A DNA stretch of 64,000 nucleotides, taken from the NCBI RefSeq assembly GCF_020889625.1, contig NZ_CP086380.1, positions 577,001 through 641,000 on the forward strand, in the 5' to 3' direction. The stretch is from Deinococcus radiophilus (GTDB lineage Bacteria; Deinococcota; Deinococci; Deinococcales; Deinococcaceae). A program made the translations under genes and the position numbers. The first letter of the stretch is position 1, and every line of letters begins with the position of its first letter. Below, piece by piece: positions 1 to 8,799 of the stretch. The notes under the pieces are model-generated. The model was not told the origin of the DNA. It made no database searches and saw only the letters and a program-made list of their open reading frames with translations.

Positions 1-1
1 G

Positions 2-328
2 GATGGTACGCTGCGGGCACCCGTGCGGACTGAACGGCCCACCACTTTCCCCTTGACGCCGGGGAAAACGGCTGAGTTGGACCTGCTAACATTGCCCAGT
101 GAGCCTGGATGGGCCGTCACCCTGGCCCAGGCCGGTGGTCGCCTGCAAGCCCGCACCTACTTCGGGGGTGGGCAGGATATTCGCCGGGGGAACAAGCTGG
201 CCTTCTTGGAACGCGGTGGGTTGGTACTGCTGACGTGCAGGGACGACTTCCGACCTGCCGTGACGGTAGGGGAGAAGGTCGTGGGCGGTCAGACCGTGCT
301 GGGCGCACCTGCAACCACCACGGGTTGA
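2..328 (+). CDS. Hypothetical protein, 5' end outside window
   Basis: The frame is open from base 2, so the gene probably begins before the window; an internal GTG at 23 is the first possible start seen. The C-terminal 100 residues have no motif I recognise: a hydrophilic start, then short beta-like stretches such as AVTLAQAGGRL and LVLLTCRDDF. The next gene begins 28 bp downstream on the same strand, which suggests an operon. Function unknown. Confidence 0.5.
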   Translation, partial: DGTLRAPVRTERPTTFPLTPGKTAELDLLTLPSEPGWAVTLAQAGGRLQARTYFGGGQDIRRGNKLAFLERGGLVLLTCRDDFRPAVTVGEKVVGGQTVLGAPATTTG

Positions 329-355
329 TGGTTGGGCAAGTTGGGAGCTTCTGAG

Positions 356-772
356 ATGCCCCGCAAACCCCGCACCAACCGAATGGACCGGGCTGACTTC
401 GCTTTGGTCACGGGTCATTTGCAGCCTTACGCCTGTTTCGGATGCCGAAAAGCCTTCAAGCAGCCCTTTAGTGCTGACTTGCCGGAGCGTGCTTGCCCGC
501 AGTGCCGCCAGCCGATGACCATTATGGGGACCGACTTCAAAGCGCCCCGGCAGGACGACGTGCGCCAATGGCAAAAAGTTGCCGTCCTGGCACGCGCGGG
601 AATCCGGTTTTTTCCGAGTTCTCCAGACGGCCTGCCGGGGCAACGCCCGGACACGTTGGCTGAGGTTCCGGCCTTCTTACGTAGGATTTATCCAGCCGCA
701 CGCTCTCTTGCTCCGCGTGAGGGACGCTTGCTTGCCCAGGGCGAGGCACCCCATCAGCGCTTTTTCTCCTAG
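356..772 (+). CDS. Small zinc-ribbon protein, function unknown
   Basis: The product is 138 aa from the ATG at 356; a start at 332 is possible but adds no conserved-looking sequence. Residues about 28-60 hold two CxxC pairs, CFGC and CPQC, about 25 residues apart, the usual layout of a zinc ribbon. The N terminus is basic (MPRKPRTNR) and the C-terminal part is Arg/Ala rich. Zinc binding is inferred from the cysteines. It may act in nucleic-acid binding or as a conserved hypothetical of mobile origin; the sequence does not decide. Confidence 0.6.
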   Translation: MPRKPRTNRMDRADFALVTGHLQPYACFGCRKAFKQPFSADLPERACPQCRQPMTIMGTDFKAPRQDDVRQWQKVAVLARAGIRFFPSSPDGLPGQRPDTLAEVPAFLRRIYPAARSLAPREGRLLAQGEAPHQRFFS

Positions 773-798
773 GACTTCCGCTGAGTCAGAATGGGCGT

Positions 799-957
799 GT
801 GGGCATCTGGCACGGCGGACGCTGGCAGCCTGCCGTCATTCGGGGCCGGGATGGACAGGATAAGCCTTCACATCTGGTCCTGTTGGATGCGGCAGATCAG
901 CGGGCCAGAGTTTTGCCGCTGGAGCGCCACTTGCGTTTGCGTTGGCCCCAGTCATAA
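799..957 (+). CDS. Possible small protein (52 aa)
   Basis: A GTG-initiated frame downstream of the zinc-ribbon gene encodes 52 residues with coding-like composition (GIWHGGRWQPAV, then a basic Leu/Arg C terminus ending RLRWPQS). No clear ribosome binding site is visible and the frame overlaps other open frames, so this is tentative. The stop overlaps the T-run side of the clpB terminator. Confidence 0.3.
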   Translation: MGIWHGGRWQPAVIRGRDGQDKPSHLVLLDAADQRARVLPLERHLRLRWPQS

Positions 958-984
958 AAAAAGCCGGGGCCGTAGCCCCAGCTT
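956..984 (-). terminator. Terminator of clpB
   Basis: On the minus strand AAGCTGGGGC-TAC-GGCCCCGGCTT folds into a GC-rich hairpin followed by a T run. It lies 14 bp beyond the clpB stop codon. Confidence 0.8.
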
Positions 985-997
985 AGATCACCCTCTC

Positions 998-3556
998 TCA
1001 GTTCAGCCCCTGCGCTCCGAAGGTGAATCGCTCTCCGTCATAGTCCACGCTGAGGGTGGAGTTATCCGGCACCTCGCCCGCCAGAATCTGGCGCGCCAGC
1101 GGCGTTTCCAGTTCGCGGCTGATCGCCCGGCGCAGTGGCCGTGCCCCGAAGGCCGGATCGTAGCCCACCCGGGCCAGCTGGTCCTTGGCGGCGTCGCTAA
1201 GGGAGAGGGTCACGCGGCGCTCGGCCAACCGTGCGCGCAGGCCAGCCAGTTGAATATCCACAATCTCGCGCAGGTTCCCAGGCGTCAGCGCATCAAACAC
1301 GATGATGTCGTCTACCCGGTTCAGGAATTCGGGGCGGAACTGGGCACGCAGTTCTTCCATCACCGCTTCGCGGATTTCTTCGGCGGGACGGCCCCCGGCC
1401 TGCATGTCCAGAATTAGCGGTGAGCCGACGTTGCTGGTCAAGATGATGAGGGTGTTGCGGAAGTCCACGGTGCGGCCCTGACCGTCGGTCAGGCGGCCAT
1501 CGTCCAGCACTTGCAGTAGCACGTTGAACACGTCGGGGTGGGCTTTTTCAATCTCGTCCAGCAGGATCACGCTGTAGGGGCGGCGGCGCACCGCTTCGGT
1601 CAGCTGGCCGCCTTCCTCGTAGCCCACATATCCGGGAGGTGCCCCGATCAGGCGGGCCACGGTGTGCTTCTCCATGTACTCGGACATGTCGATCCGGACC
1701 ATCGCGTCACTGGAATCGAACAGGAATTCGGCCAGGGCCCTGGCCAGTTCGGTCTTGCCGACCCCGGTGGGGCCGAGGAACATAAAGCTACCCAGCGGGC
1801 GGTGGGGGTCGTTCAGTCCGGCCCGTGCGCGGCGGATGGTGTCCGACACGCTGGAAATGGCCCGCTCCTGTCCGATCACGCGGCGGTGCAGTTGCCCTTC
1901 AAGTTGCAGCAGTTTCTCGCGCTCGCCTTCCATCAGCTTGCTCACGGGAATGCCGGTCCAGCGGCTCACCACGCTGGCAATGTCTTCTTCGGTCACCTCA
2001 GTGTGAGCAAATTCGGCGCCCTTGAGCTTCTGCTCCAGCGCGTGCACTTCTTTTTCCAGCTGCGGCAGCTGGCCGTATTCCAGCTCGGCGGCCTGCTGCA
2101 AGTCGTAGTCACGCTTGGCCTTCTCAATATCGGTGCGCACCTTGTCCAATGCTTCGCGCTTCTCGCGCAGCGCTGCCACTTCGCCGCGCTCGCCTTCCCA
2201 GCGCGAACGGGTTTCGGTCAGCTCGTCGGTCAGGGTCTTCAGCTGGGCTTCAATGTCATCCAGTCGCTGAACGCTGTCCTGGTCCTTTTCCTTTTTCAGG
2301 GCCTCGCGCTCGATTTCCAATTGCAGCTTGCGGCGTTGCAGCTGGTCCACCCGTTCAGGGCTAGATTCCAGCGCCATCCGCAGCCGGGCCGCCGCCTCGT
2401 CGATCAGGTCAATCGCCTTGTCGGGCAGTTGGCGGTCGGTGATGTAACGGTTTCCCAGTTCGGCGGCGGCGACCAAGGCCGGGTCGGTGATTTCCACGTT
2501 GTGGTGGACCTGATAGCGCTCCTTGATCCCGCGCAGGATGGAGATGGTGTCTTCCACACTGGGTTCGTCCACGAACACCGGCTGGAAACGGCGTTCCAGC
2601 GCCGAGTCTTTTTCAATCTCGCGGTACTCGTCCAGGGTGGTCGCGCCGATCAGGTGCAGCTCACCGCGTGCCAGCGCCGGCTTGAGCATGTTGCCCGCGT
2701 CGGGGCTGCCCTCGGTCTTACCGGCGCCCACGATGGTGTGCAGCTCGTCGATAAACAGGATGATCTCGCCGGAGGACTGCAGCACCTCGTCAATCACGCC
2801 CTTGAGGCGCTCTTCGAACTCGCCCCGGAACTTGGCCCCGGCCAGCAGGCTGCCCATTTCCAGGCTCACGATGCGCTTGTTCTTGAGGCCATCAGGTACG
2901 TCGCCCTGCACGATTCGCATGGCGATGCCCTCGGCGATGGCGGTCTTCCCCACGCCAGGTTCCCCGATCAGCACCGGGTTATTTTTGGTGCGGCGCAGCA
3001 GAATCTGCATGGCGCGGCGGATTTCTTCGTCGCGGCCAATCACCGGGTCAAATTTGCCCTCGCGGGCGCGGGCGGTCAGGTCGGTGCCGTACTTATTCAG
3101 CGCGTCAAACTGGCTTTCGGATGATTTGGTGGTCACGGTTTTCCCCTTTCGTTGTTCGTTGACAGCGCGGTTCAGATCGGTTTCGGAAGGAAAGTTCCGG
3201 TCGCTCGTCTCGCCGCGCAGGGCCAGCAGTAGGACGTCGGCGGCGATAAAGGAATCGCCCATCTGTTCTGCTAAGGTTTCCGCCTTTTGAAAAGCGCGGC
3301 CCAGCGCGGCGTCCATATACAGCTGGCCGCCTGCGCCCTGCACTCGCGGCAGTTTGTCCAGCGCAGTGTCTAGGCTGGAGCGCAGGGCGTTCAGATTGCC
3401 GCCAGCCAGGGTCAGGGCGCGGGCGGCGGTGTCGTTATCCAGCAGGGTGCGCAGCACGTGCGCGGGCGTCAGCGTCTGGTGTCCCAGCTCCTGCGCCAGT
3501 GTCTGTGCGGCGGCGACGGCCTGGGTGGAACTTTCGGTCAGTCGTTCAGGATTCAA
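998..3556 (-). CDS. clpB: ClpB disaggregase (AAA+ chaperone)
   Basis: The 852 aa product is a full-length ClpB, a hexameric cytoplasmic ATPase that pulls proteins out of aggregates with DnaK/DnaJ/GrpE. In order: a Clp N-domain (1-145), AAA1 with Walker A GEPGVGKT near residue 200 and Walker B ILFIDELH, the coiled-coil middle domain (about 400-520, rich in Leu/Glu/Arg) that separates ClpB from ClpA/ClpC, AAA2 with GPTGVGKT near 600 and [10 protein letters not shown], and a C-terminal D2-small domain. The gene is monocistronic, with its own terminator. The promoter region carries a HAIR-like operator, so HspR repression is likely. Identification is firm. Confidence 0.98.
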   Translation of the reverse strand: MNPERLTESSTQAVAAAQTLAQELGHQTLTPAHVLRTLLDNDTAARALTLAGGNLNALRSSLDTALDKLPRVQGAGGQLYMDAALGRAFQKAETLAEQMGDSFIAADVLLLALRGETSDRNFPSETDLNRAVNEQRKGKTVTTKSSESQFDALNKYGTDLTARAREGKFDPVIGRDEEIRRAMQILLRRTKNNPVLIGEPGVGKTAIAEGIAMRIVQGDVPDGLKNKRIVSLEMGSLLAGAKFRGEFEERLKGVIDEVLQSSGEIILFIDELHTIVGAGKTEGSPDAGNMLKPALARGELHLIGATTLDEYREIEKDSALERRFQPVFVDEPSVEDTISILRGIKERYQVHHNVEITDPALVAAAELGNRYITDRQLPDKAIDLIDEAAARLRMALESSPERVDQLQRRKLQLEIEREALKKEKDQDSVQRLDDIEAQLKTLTDELTETRSRWEGERGEVAALREKREALDKVRTDIEKAKRDYDLQQAAELEYGQLPQLEKEVHALEQKLKGAEFAHTEVTEEDIASVVSRWTGIPVSKLMEGEREKLLQLEGQLHRRVIGQERAISSVSDTIRRARAGLNDPHRPLGSFMFLGPTGVGKTELARALAEFLFDSSDAMVRIDMSEYMEKHTVARLIGAPPGYVGYEEGGQLTEAVRRRPYSVILLDEIEKAHPDVFNVLLQVLDDGRLTDGQGRTVDFRNTLIILTSNVGSPLILDMQAGGRPAEEIREAVMEELRAQFRPEFLNRVDDIIVFDALTPGNLREIVDIQLAGLRARLAERRVTLSLSDAAKDQLARVGYDPAFGARPLRRAISRELETPLARQILAGEVPDNSTLSVDYDGERFTFGAQGLN

Positions 3557-3609
3557 GGTTCAGTCCTCCATGCGGGTGATGAGGGTAGAAGTCGTTCAAT
3601 CTGCCTTCT

Positions 3610-3638
3610 ATTGTCTAACTTGAGTCTACTGTTGTCAA
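3610..3638 (-). promoter_or_regulatory. clpB promoter
   Basis: On the minus strand TTGACA (3638-3633), a 17 bp spacer and GACAAT (3615-3610) form a near-consensus vegetative promoter about 55 bp upstream of the clpB start. Confidence 0.75.
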
Positions 3639-3639
3639 G
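3619..3639 (+). promoter_or_regulatory. HAIR-like HspR operator over the clpB promoter
   Basis: CTTGAGT (3619-3625), a 7 bp gap and TGTCAAG (3633-3639) match the HAIR consensus CTTGAGT-N7-ACTCAAG at 12 of 14 positions with exact spacing. The element covers the -35 box and most of the spacer, so a bound HspR would block RNA polymerase. HspR control of clpB is established in D. radiodurans; its action here is inferred from the site. Confidence 0.75.
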
Positions 3640-3717
3640 TTTATTGAGTATTAAGTTTTGTGCCTTCGGTGACGTTAAATTCGCGCTTTGACATGTATCC
3701 ATCATTTTGGCAACTGC

Positions 3718-3747
3718 TTTACTTATTAAACCTAAATGACCTATGCT
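3718..3747 (+). promoter_or_regulatory. Promoter of the VOC gene, leaderless
   Basis: TTTACT (3718-3723), an 18 bp spacer and TATGCT (3742-3747) place the transcription start at about the ATG at 3754. This favours that start over the ATG at 3736, which lies upstream of the -10 box. Confidence 0.55.
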
Positions 3748-3753
3748 AAACGC

Positions 3754-4620
3754 ATGAATAAGCCGCCGCTCCCTTCCCTTGGCCCGGTCACCCTACGGGT
3801 CGCTGACCTGAACGCCGTGAGCGACTTTTACCGCACGCTGCTGGGTCTGGAACTCCACCACACCTCAGATGGAGAACACGGGCTGGCGGCGCAGGGCACG
3901 CCCATCCTGCGCCTGCAAGCTGCGCCAGGACTGCCCCGTGCCCCGGTTTCACGCCCCGGCCTGTACCACACCGCGTTCCTGCTGCCCACCCGCGCCGAGC
4001 TGGGCCGCTGGCTGGCACATGCCGCCCGACTGGGCGTGGGGCTGGGCAGTGGGGATCACCTCGTCAGCGAGGCGTTTTACCTGAGTGACCCCGAGGGCAA
4101 CGGCATAGAGGTCTACGCTGATCGCCCCCGCGAGCTCTGGCGCTGGGAGGGGGGACAAGTGCAGATGGACACCCTGTCGGTGGATGTGCCGGGCGTGCTG
4201 GCCGAGGCCGGGGTTAGCCTAGCCGCCGTGCAGCAGGGCATAGCTCCAGCTTATGGGGGCGCCCCGGCGGATACCCAGATAGGACATGTTCACCTGAAGG
4301 TGGGCAGCGCGGCGCAGGCCGCCGACTTCTACGCGCAGGCGCTGGGGCTAGAGCAGGTATCTGCTTTTCCGGGGGCGGCCTTTCTGTCGTGGGGGGGCTA
4401 CCACCACCATCTGGGGCTGAACGAATGGCACAGCCGGGGCCAGGGCCGTCCGGTGGGTGAAGCGCTGGGCCTGGGCCATGTCGAGGTGACGGTGGCTGAT
4501 TTGGCCGCGCTGCGAGACCGCTGGCAGGGGAGGGGAGATGTGCTGGATGAAGGGGAAAGCCTGACCCTGACCGACCCCTGGGGCAACCGGGTACAGGCGG
4601 TTCAGGGTGCTGAAGCGTAG
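3754..4620 (+). CDS. Two-domain VOC (glyoxalase/extradiol dioxygenase-like) protein
   Basis: The 288 aa product has two vicinal-oxygen-chelate halves. The first (about 5-125) starts [20 protein letters not shown] and contains [11 protein letters not shown]; the second (about 160-285) contains [20 protein letters not shown] and the metal-binding-type HHHLGLN. The layout resembles bacterial CatE-like catechol 2,3-dioxygenase family proteins, but substrate cannot be told from sequence; glyoxalase-like roles are equally possible. Its 3' end overlaps the end of a convergent decayed GNAT gene by 19 bp. Family is confident, activity is not. Confidence 0.85.
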   Translation: MNKPPLPSLGPVTLRVADLNAVSDFYRTLLGLELHHTSDGEHGLAAQGTPILRLQAAPGLPRAPVSRPGLYHTAFLLPTRAELGRWLAHAARLGVGLGSGDHLVSEAFYLSDPEGNGIEVYADRPRELWRWEGGQVQMDTLSVDVPGVLAEAGVSLAAVQQGIAPAYGGAPADTQIGHVHLKVGSAAQAADFYAQALGLEQVSAFPGAAFLSWGGYHHHLGLNEWHSRGQGRPVGEALGLGHVEVTVADLAALRDRWQGRGDVLDEGESLTLTDPWGNRVQAVQGAEA

Positions 4621-5419
4621 ATAGGCGTGTGAACGTCTACGGTCAGGCCGAGTTCAGCATCCCAGACCTGATCGGCTTCAGCGTCGCCCCAGGATTCTAA
4701 ACGGACCTGGCTCAGGCCGTGTGCCCTGGCACGGTCAAAGACCCAGGCCAGCATGGCTTCGCGCAGGCCCAGGCCCCGTGCTTCCGGCCGAATACCAGGT
4801 GTGGTAAGAATGACCCCTTACCTTCCGACCATACCCGGCAAACCCCTACAGCCTGGCCCTGCGTGTCGTAGGCGAGGCAACCCAGCGTGTCGTCCGAGCC
4901 GGCCGCGTTCGGGGCTACAGCCTCAGGTGTGATAAAGGTGTGACCAATCAGGTCCGAGTAGCCTTCTTAGGCGGTCCAGCGGTCTGCCGGGTCACTCGCC
5001 TCGGAGAGTGACAACAATCGCAACCCAGCAGGCACAGCGGCCTTGAGACCAAGCAAGGGGCCGGAGCGCTGCACATAGGCGCTCACTGGGCTCAGGCCAG
5101 CGTTGCACAGGGCGGTGAGAGGCCAGTAAGTTTCATCGGCGTAGGCATACAGTTGGGGTTGCTCTGCCAGAGCGGCACTCAGCAATGCCACTGCTCTTTC
5201 TTCCCGCCCCTGTGCACTGAACACCCCACCCATAATTTCGGCTCCGTGAGCGGGTGAGGGGCGCAGGCCCAGCAAGCCCAGCGGCTCGCCCGCCCCGTCC
5301 TCGGCGGTCCAGGCCACCTGAAGCTGCGCCAGCGTGGACGCGAAATCTGCTTCTGAGCAACCGTACAGCTGGGCAAACTGACCGAGAAGGTCAGAGGGTT
5401 TGGCAGCGCAGACGTTCAT
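4602..5419 (-). pseudogene. GNAT-family acetyltransferase, disrupted
   Basis: The first 150 codons read as the N-terminal part of a tandem GNAT protein and end at an in-frame TAA (4967-4969). The same frame continues after the stop with acetyltransferase-like sequence (EGYSDLIGHTF, then DTQGQAVGVCRVW). Near 4800 a frameshift is needed to recover the acetyl-CoA-binding motif RPEARGLGLREAML and the C terminus through 4602. One nonsense codon plus one frameshift make this a pseudogene, unless both are sequence errors. It is last in the alr-GNAT-DUF2785 run and starts 10 bp after the DUF2785 stop. Confidence 0.8.
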
Positions 5420-5428
5420 ATCAGGAGT

Positions 5429-6262
5429 TTAGGAGGCTGCTGGGTCGCCGTACACTGGGAAGGTTCTGTGGAGCGCGGCCAACAGGTCCTCTCGCCACCC
5501 ATCGGCGGAACGGGCCGGAACCGGAGCGCCGCCCTCACCACCGACCCCAAACTGTGTAAACAGCAGCAGGGCGCGGCCCACCTGCACGGCAAAGGCAGCG
5601 CTGGCTGAACGTGGCATCTGCTCCGGCTGCATCAGGCGGCCCAGGTCGGCCAGCCACTGGCGGCGATCCGCTGGCGTCAGCTCGGGGCGGGCCAGCAGCA
5701 CGAAGGCGGCCAGGGCCAGACGGTCGTCTTCTTGTTGCAGCAGTGCCTGATCCACTTGCCTGATCCGCTGGCTGAGCGTGTCCAGCACTCGCCGCAAGTC
5801 TGCCCGCTCCAGGGATGGATGCTCAGCAAACGACGCTGCCACGTCAGCCCCATGCGCCACCGCGTGGAGCCAGCCCACCTGCGGGTCATAAGAGCGCAGA
5901 TCGGGTTCTGACGTGTACCAAGTGGCCCAGGCCTCCAGCCAGCTACGCACCGTGGCTGGGTCCAGCTCCCGCGTCTGGGCGTCGCGGCTGAGCAGCACGG
6001 CCAGAATCAGCGGGGCAAAGGTGCGGCTGTGGGTGTGCGGGGCCGTCAGCAGGGGCAGAGTCTGCGCCGCTACCTCTGTTAGCCTGCCGTCCAACTCGCC
6101 GGACATCACCCAGGTGGCCAGGGCGGGATAGGCCAGCCCGTCACGCTGTTCAGGGTGGGGGGACGTGAGCAACTGGAAGGCCTCAGGCAGCAGCTCCTCA
6201 GCACAGACCCCGGCTGGCAGGGCGAAATCCCCGGCGGCCAGGGCGGGCCAATCTGCGGTCAC
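5429..6262 (-). CDS. DUF2785 family protein
   Basis: The 277 aa helical product contains the family's best-known signature GWLHAVAHGADV (near residue 126) and a long run of amphipathic helices, with no signal peptide. The biochemical role of DUF2785 is not established. The start codon overlaps the stop of the upstream GNAT gene (ATGA overlap at 6259-6262), so the two are translationally coupled. I assign only the family. Confidence 0.8.
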   Translation of the reverse strand: MTADWPALAAGDFALPAGVCAEELLPEAFQLLTSPHPEQRDGLAYPALATWVMSGELDGRLTEVAAQTLPLLTAPHTHSRTFAPLILAVLLSRDAQTRELDPATVRSWLEAWATWYTSEPDLRSYDPQVGWLHAVAHGADVAASFAEHPSLERADLRRVLDTLSQRIRQVDQALLQQEDDRLALAAFVLLARPELTPADRRQWLADLGRLMQPEQMPRSASAAFAVQVGRALLLFTQFGVGGEGGAPVPARSADGWREDLLAALHRTFPVYGDPAAS

Positions 6263-6780
6263 CGGCCCACCTCCTTTTCATACCGGAACACTTCAAAGCC
6301 CATCACCGCTTTGCGGTCCACCGTTTGGAACCCAAAGCCGTCATAGATGGCCTGCAGGCCGGGGCGGGTCACGTCGGTGTCCAGCCGGAGCCAGCGGCGG
6401 TGAGCAGCGCGGGTCAGTTCCTCGGCCCGCTCCAGCAAGACGCGGTTTAATCCTTGTCCCTGCGCGCTGGGATGGACGGCCAGTTTGTGCAGATACATGG
6501 CCTCGCCAGGTGGTTTCTCGGTCCAGAACACCGGGTCTGGGTCCATCAGCACAAAGCAGCCCACCGGGTCTTCACCGCGCCACAGCACTTCCCAGCCGTC
6601 CGCCGGGTAGTCCTGCGCCAGCGCGTCCACAGTTAATGTTTCTGGGGGCCACAGCTCCGGGTGCCCGCGCTGCATCACACTCTGGGCGGTGGCCCGTAAG
6701 ACCTTGGCCGCAGCTTGTGGATCACCTGAGGTCCAGTGCAGCTCAACTTCATTCGGAACAGCCTGAGTCATGTCCGCCAT
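6259..6780 (-). CDS. GNAT-family N-acetyltransferase
   Basis: From the ATG at 6780 (alternative 6771) the product is 173 aa. The GNAT core is complete: strand 4 MYLHKLAVHPSAQGQGL followed by NRVLLERAEEL gives the V-x-x-x-x-Q/R-x-x-G-x-A/G-type acetyl-CoA loop, and YDGFGFQTVDRK is the C-terminal motif. The acceptor substrate is unknown. A longer open frame upstream (to 7122) only reads through an intergenic repeat and the end of alr, so it was not used as the start. It is co-oriented with alr and overlaps DUF2785. Confidence 0.85.
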   Translation of the reverse strand: MADMTQAVPNEVELHWTSGDPQAAAKVLRATAQSVMQRGHPELWPPETLTVDALAQDYPADGWEVLWRGEDPVGCFVLMDPDPVFWTEKPPGEAMYLHKLAVHPSAQGQGLNRVLLERAEELTRAAHRRWLRLDTDVTRPGLQAIYDGFGFQTVDRKAVMGFEVFRYEKEVGR

Positions 6781-6807
6781 TGTGACGTATCGGCAGAAAG
6801 ACCATTT

Positions 6808-6935
6808 AAAGCATTTGACAGAATAAGCGAAGCGTTTCTGTCCGAGCAGGGCGAGTGAAATCAAATGAGCAGGACGGAAAATGGAGCGCGTAAGAGCGCC
6901 TTTCTCTTGCTCGCGTAATTTGGAGAACTGCTCTA
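6808..6935. repeat. Intergenic structured repeat, copy 1
   Basis: This 128 bp segment is about 88% identical to 52879-53007. It can fold into a left hairpin (GACAGAA ... TTCTGTC), a middle hairpin (around GTAAGAG ... CTCTTGC) and a small right one ending CTGCTCTA. It lies between alr and the GNAT gene and supplies the alr stop codon. Deinococcus genomes are known to carry small noncoding repeats; I cannot assign this to a named class. Confidence 0.8.
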
Positions 6936-8042
6936 GGGAGCTGCAATACGTGGTGTACGTCGGCCCAGTTGGGTGAGTAGTTCGTATTCGGCCTGTCCGG
7001 TCCAGCGGCTCAGTTCGGAGATGTGCAGCTCCTGACCCCATTCGTCGCGGCCCCACAGCGTCACCCAGTCGCCTGCGGTGACATCCAGTCCCGTTGCGTC
7101 CACCATCAGCTGGTCCATACACACCCGCCCCAGCACCCGCCGCCGCTCTCCCCCGATCAGCACTTCGGCCTGTCCGGTGGCGCGGCGTGGGTAGCCGTCT
7201 GCGTAACCGATCGGCAGTGTGGCGATGAGGGTGTCGCGCTCCAGGGTATCCAGACCGTTGTAGCTGACCCGTTCGCCCGCCTTGGCCCAGTGCAGAAAGG
7301 TAATGCGGGCCTGCACAGTCATGGCCGGAATCAGCTCGGGGGTGTGGATCGGTGGCATGACCCCGTAGGACGACAGCCCTGGCCGCGCCAGATCCATGCC
7401 GGGCAGCGGCCCCAGGTTCAGGACTGCCGCCGAGTTGCCCATGTGGTGCAGCACACCCGGAAAGTGTTTCAGCAGCTCCTGGAAAGCTGCGAATTGCTCC
7501 CAGGAGAGGGCATGGTCAGGTGCCTCGGCCTCGCTAAAGTGGGAATACACCCCGGCCAGTAGTCCCCGGCGCTGCAACTCCTGGCCTACTTCCAGCGCTT
7601 GGGCTGGGTGCAAGCCCTGGCGGTTCATCCCGGTGTTGACCTTCAGTTGTGCCCGTGCGCCATCTGGCAGCGCCTGAGCTTCGGCTAGCGTGTTGACCGT
7701 CAGCTGAACTCCGGCGGCGACCAGCGCCGGCCACTCGTCGGCAAAGCTGGGGCCGAACAGCAGCACCGGCTTGCGGCAGTTCAGTTCCCGCAGCAGCTCG
7801 GCCAGTTCCAGTGCCTCGGTGGGGGTGGCGACCGCCATGCCTGCCACCACCGCTGAGGCCGCCGCGACTGGGGCCACTGCCCGCACACCGTGTCCGTAGG
7901 CGTTGGCCTTGACGGGCAACAGGAGGGGCCGCTCAGCTTGCCGACTCAGGAACTGGAAGTTGTGCTCCAGGGCGCCAGCCGAGATGAGGGCCCGCGTGCG
8001 GGCAAAAGGCAGATTGGCTGCGGAGGTGGACAGCGGGTTCAA
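6933..8042 (-). CDS. alr: Alanine racemase
   Basis: The 369 aa product interconverts L- and D-alanine for peptidoglycan synthesis, with PLP as cofactor. The PLP lysine lies in PVKANAYGHG (K45), the catalytic tyrosine in RVSYNGLDT (near 265), and the C-terminal beta domain includes GRVCMDQLMVD. Length fits the family. The start used is TTG at 8042; no ATG or GTG lies nearby in frame. The stop TAG (6933-6935) is contributed by the edge of an intergenic repeat, so the native C terminus may have been altered slightly. Confidence 0.95.
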   Translation of the reverse strand: MNPLSTSAANLPFARTRALISAGALEHNFQFLSRQAERPLLLPVKANAYGHGVRAVAPVAAASAVVAGMAVATPTEALELAELLRELNCRKPVLLFGPSFADEWPALVAAGVQLTVNTLAEAQALPDGARAQLKVNTGMNRQGLHPAQALEVGQELQRRGLLAGVYSHFSEAEAPDHALSWEQFAAFQELLKHFPGVLHHMGNSAAVLNLGPLPGMDLARPGLSSYGVMPPIHTPELIPAMTVQARITFLHWAKAGERVSYNGLDTLERDTLIATLPIGYADGYPRRATGQAEVLIGGERRRVLGRVCMDQLMVDATGLDVTAGDWVTLWGRDEWGQELHISELSRWTGQAEYELLTQLGRRTPRIAAP

Positions 8043-8093
8043 AGTAGGGCCTCTGGGGTGGTGGGACGCGGATACTGGGCGGAGGTGAAGCTC

Positions 8094-8122
8094 AGTGTAC
8101 TCCTGGTGGGCCAGTGGAACAA
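8094..8122 (-). promoter_or_regulatory. Promoter of alr
   Basis: On the minus strand TTGTTC (8122-8117), a 17 bp spacer and TACACT (8099-8094) form a plausible promoter with about 45 nt of leader before alr. Confidence 0.5.
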
Positions 8123-8124
8123 CG

Positions 8125-8146
8125 AAAAAACCCGCCGTGTGGCGGG
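8125..8146 (-). terminator. Terminator downstream of the tRNA pair
   Basis: On the minus strand CCCGCC-ACAC-GGCGGG is followed by six T. It ends the tRNA-Cys/tRNA-Val transcript just before the alr promoter. Confidence 0.8.
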
Positions 8147-8155
8147 CTTCTTGGT

Positions 8156-8230
<75 letters not shown>

Positions 8231-8253
8231 GTATGAAAATGGGGGTAAAAATT

Positions 8254-8328
<75 letters not shown>

Positions 8329-8446
8329 TGGGCGGATGCGGCCTCTGCTCAGGCCAGCGGAGAGAATAGTAACACGCATGGCAAGGCTTGTAAAGATAAG
8401 GCCTACATCCAGTTCCACAGGGTGGGCCTGAGGGCCTAGCTACGGC

Positions 8447-8704
8447 TCAGAAGTGCAGTTCGCTCTGACGTTTGCTCAGATAAACACCGAGGTCGTCCAC
8501 GCTGCGTACATCACTCAATTTGAGGGAATGGTCCTTGCCCTCCATCGCCTCCGTTTTGGTCAGGCGGATCTGATCACCTTCCAGACGGTCCACGGTGCCC
8601 ACGTGCTCACCGTCCAGATCCTTGATCGGCAGGTGCTCCACGATTTTGGCGCGCAGCTCGGTGCCCAGGGTCTGTTCCATTGCGCGCATTTCTTGGTTGC
8701 TCAT
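8447..8704 (-). CDS. DUF2171 family protein
   Basis: The 85 aa cytoplasmic protein contains the PRC-barrel-like pattern of DUF2171: [24 protein letters not shown] in the middle and [12 protein letters not shown] near the end. The N-terminal 25 residues form a predicted helix. Function of the family is unknown. It is divergent from proS, with 95 bp between the start codons. Confidence 0.75.
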   Translation of the reverse strand: MSNQEMRAMEQTLGTELRAKIVEHLPIKDLDGEHVGTVDRLEGDQIRLTKTEAMEGKDHSLKLSDVRSVDDLGVYLSKRQSELHF

Positions 8705-8799
8705 GTGTCTTAAATCATGTATCGCTGGGCTGTGGGATGATCAAGCACCGGGCGCGGCTGGGGGCAGTGGGCTATCTGACGGGCTATCTTGGAAGGCAT

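Noticed and set aside
1538..3124. 528-codon open frame on the plus strand
   Set aside because: It lies wholly opposite clpB, whose motifs are certain, and its protein is a His/Leu/Gly-rich shadow typical of the antisense of a GC3-rich gene.
3557..3753. CIRCE element for HrcA
   Set aside because: No TTAGCACTC-N9-GAGTGCTAA-like repeat is found; the inverted repeat present matches HAIR instead.
6781..7122. N-terminal extension of the GNAT protein
   Set aside because: The extension is translated from the intergenic repeat and the end of alr in another frame; the GNAT domain starts after the ATG at 6780.
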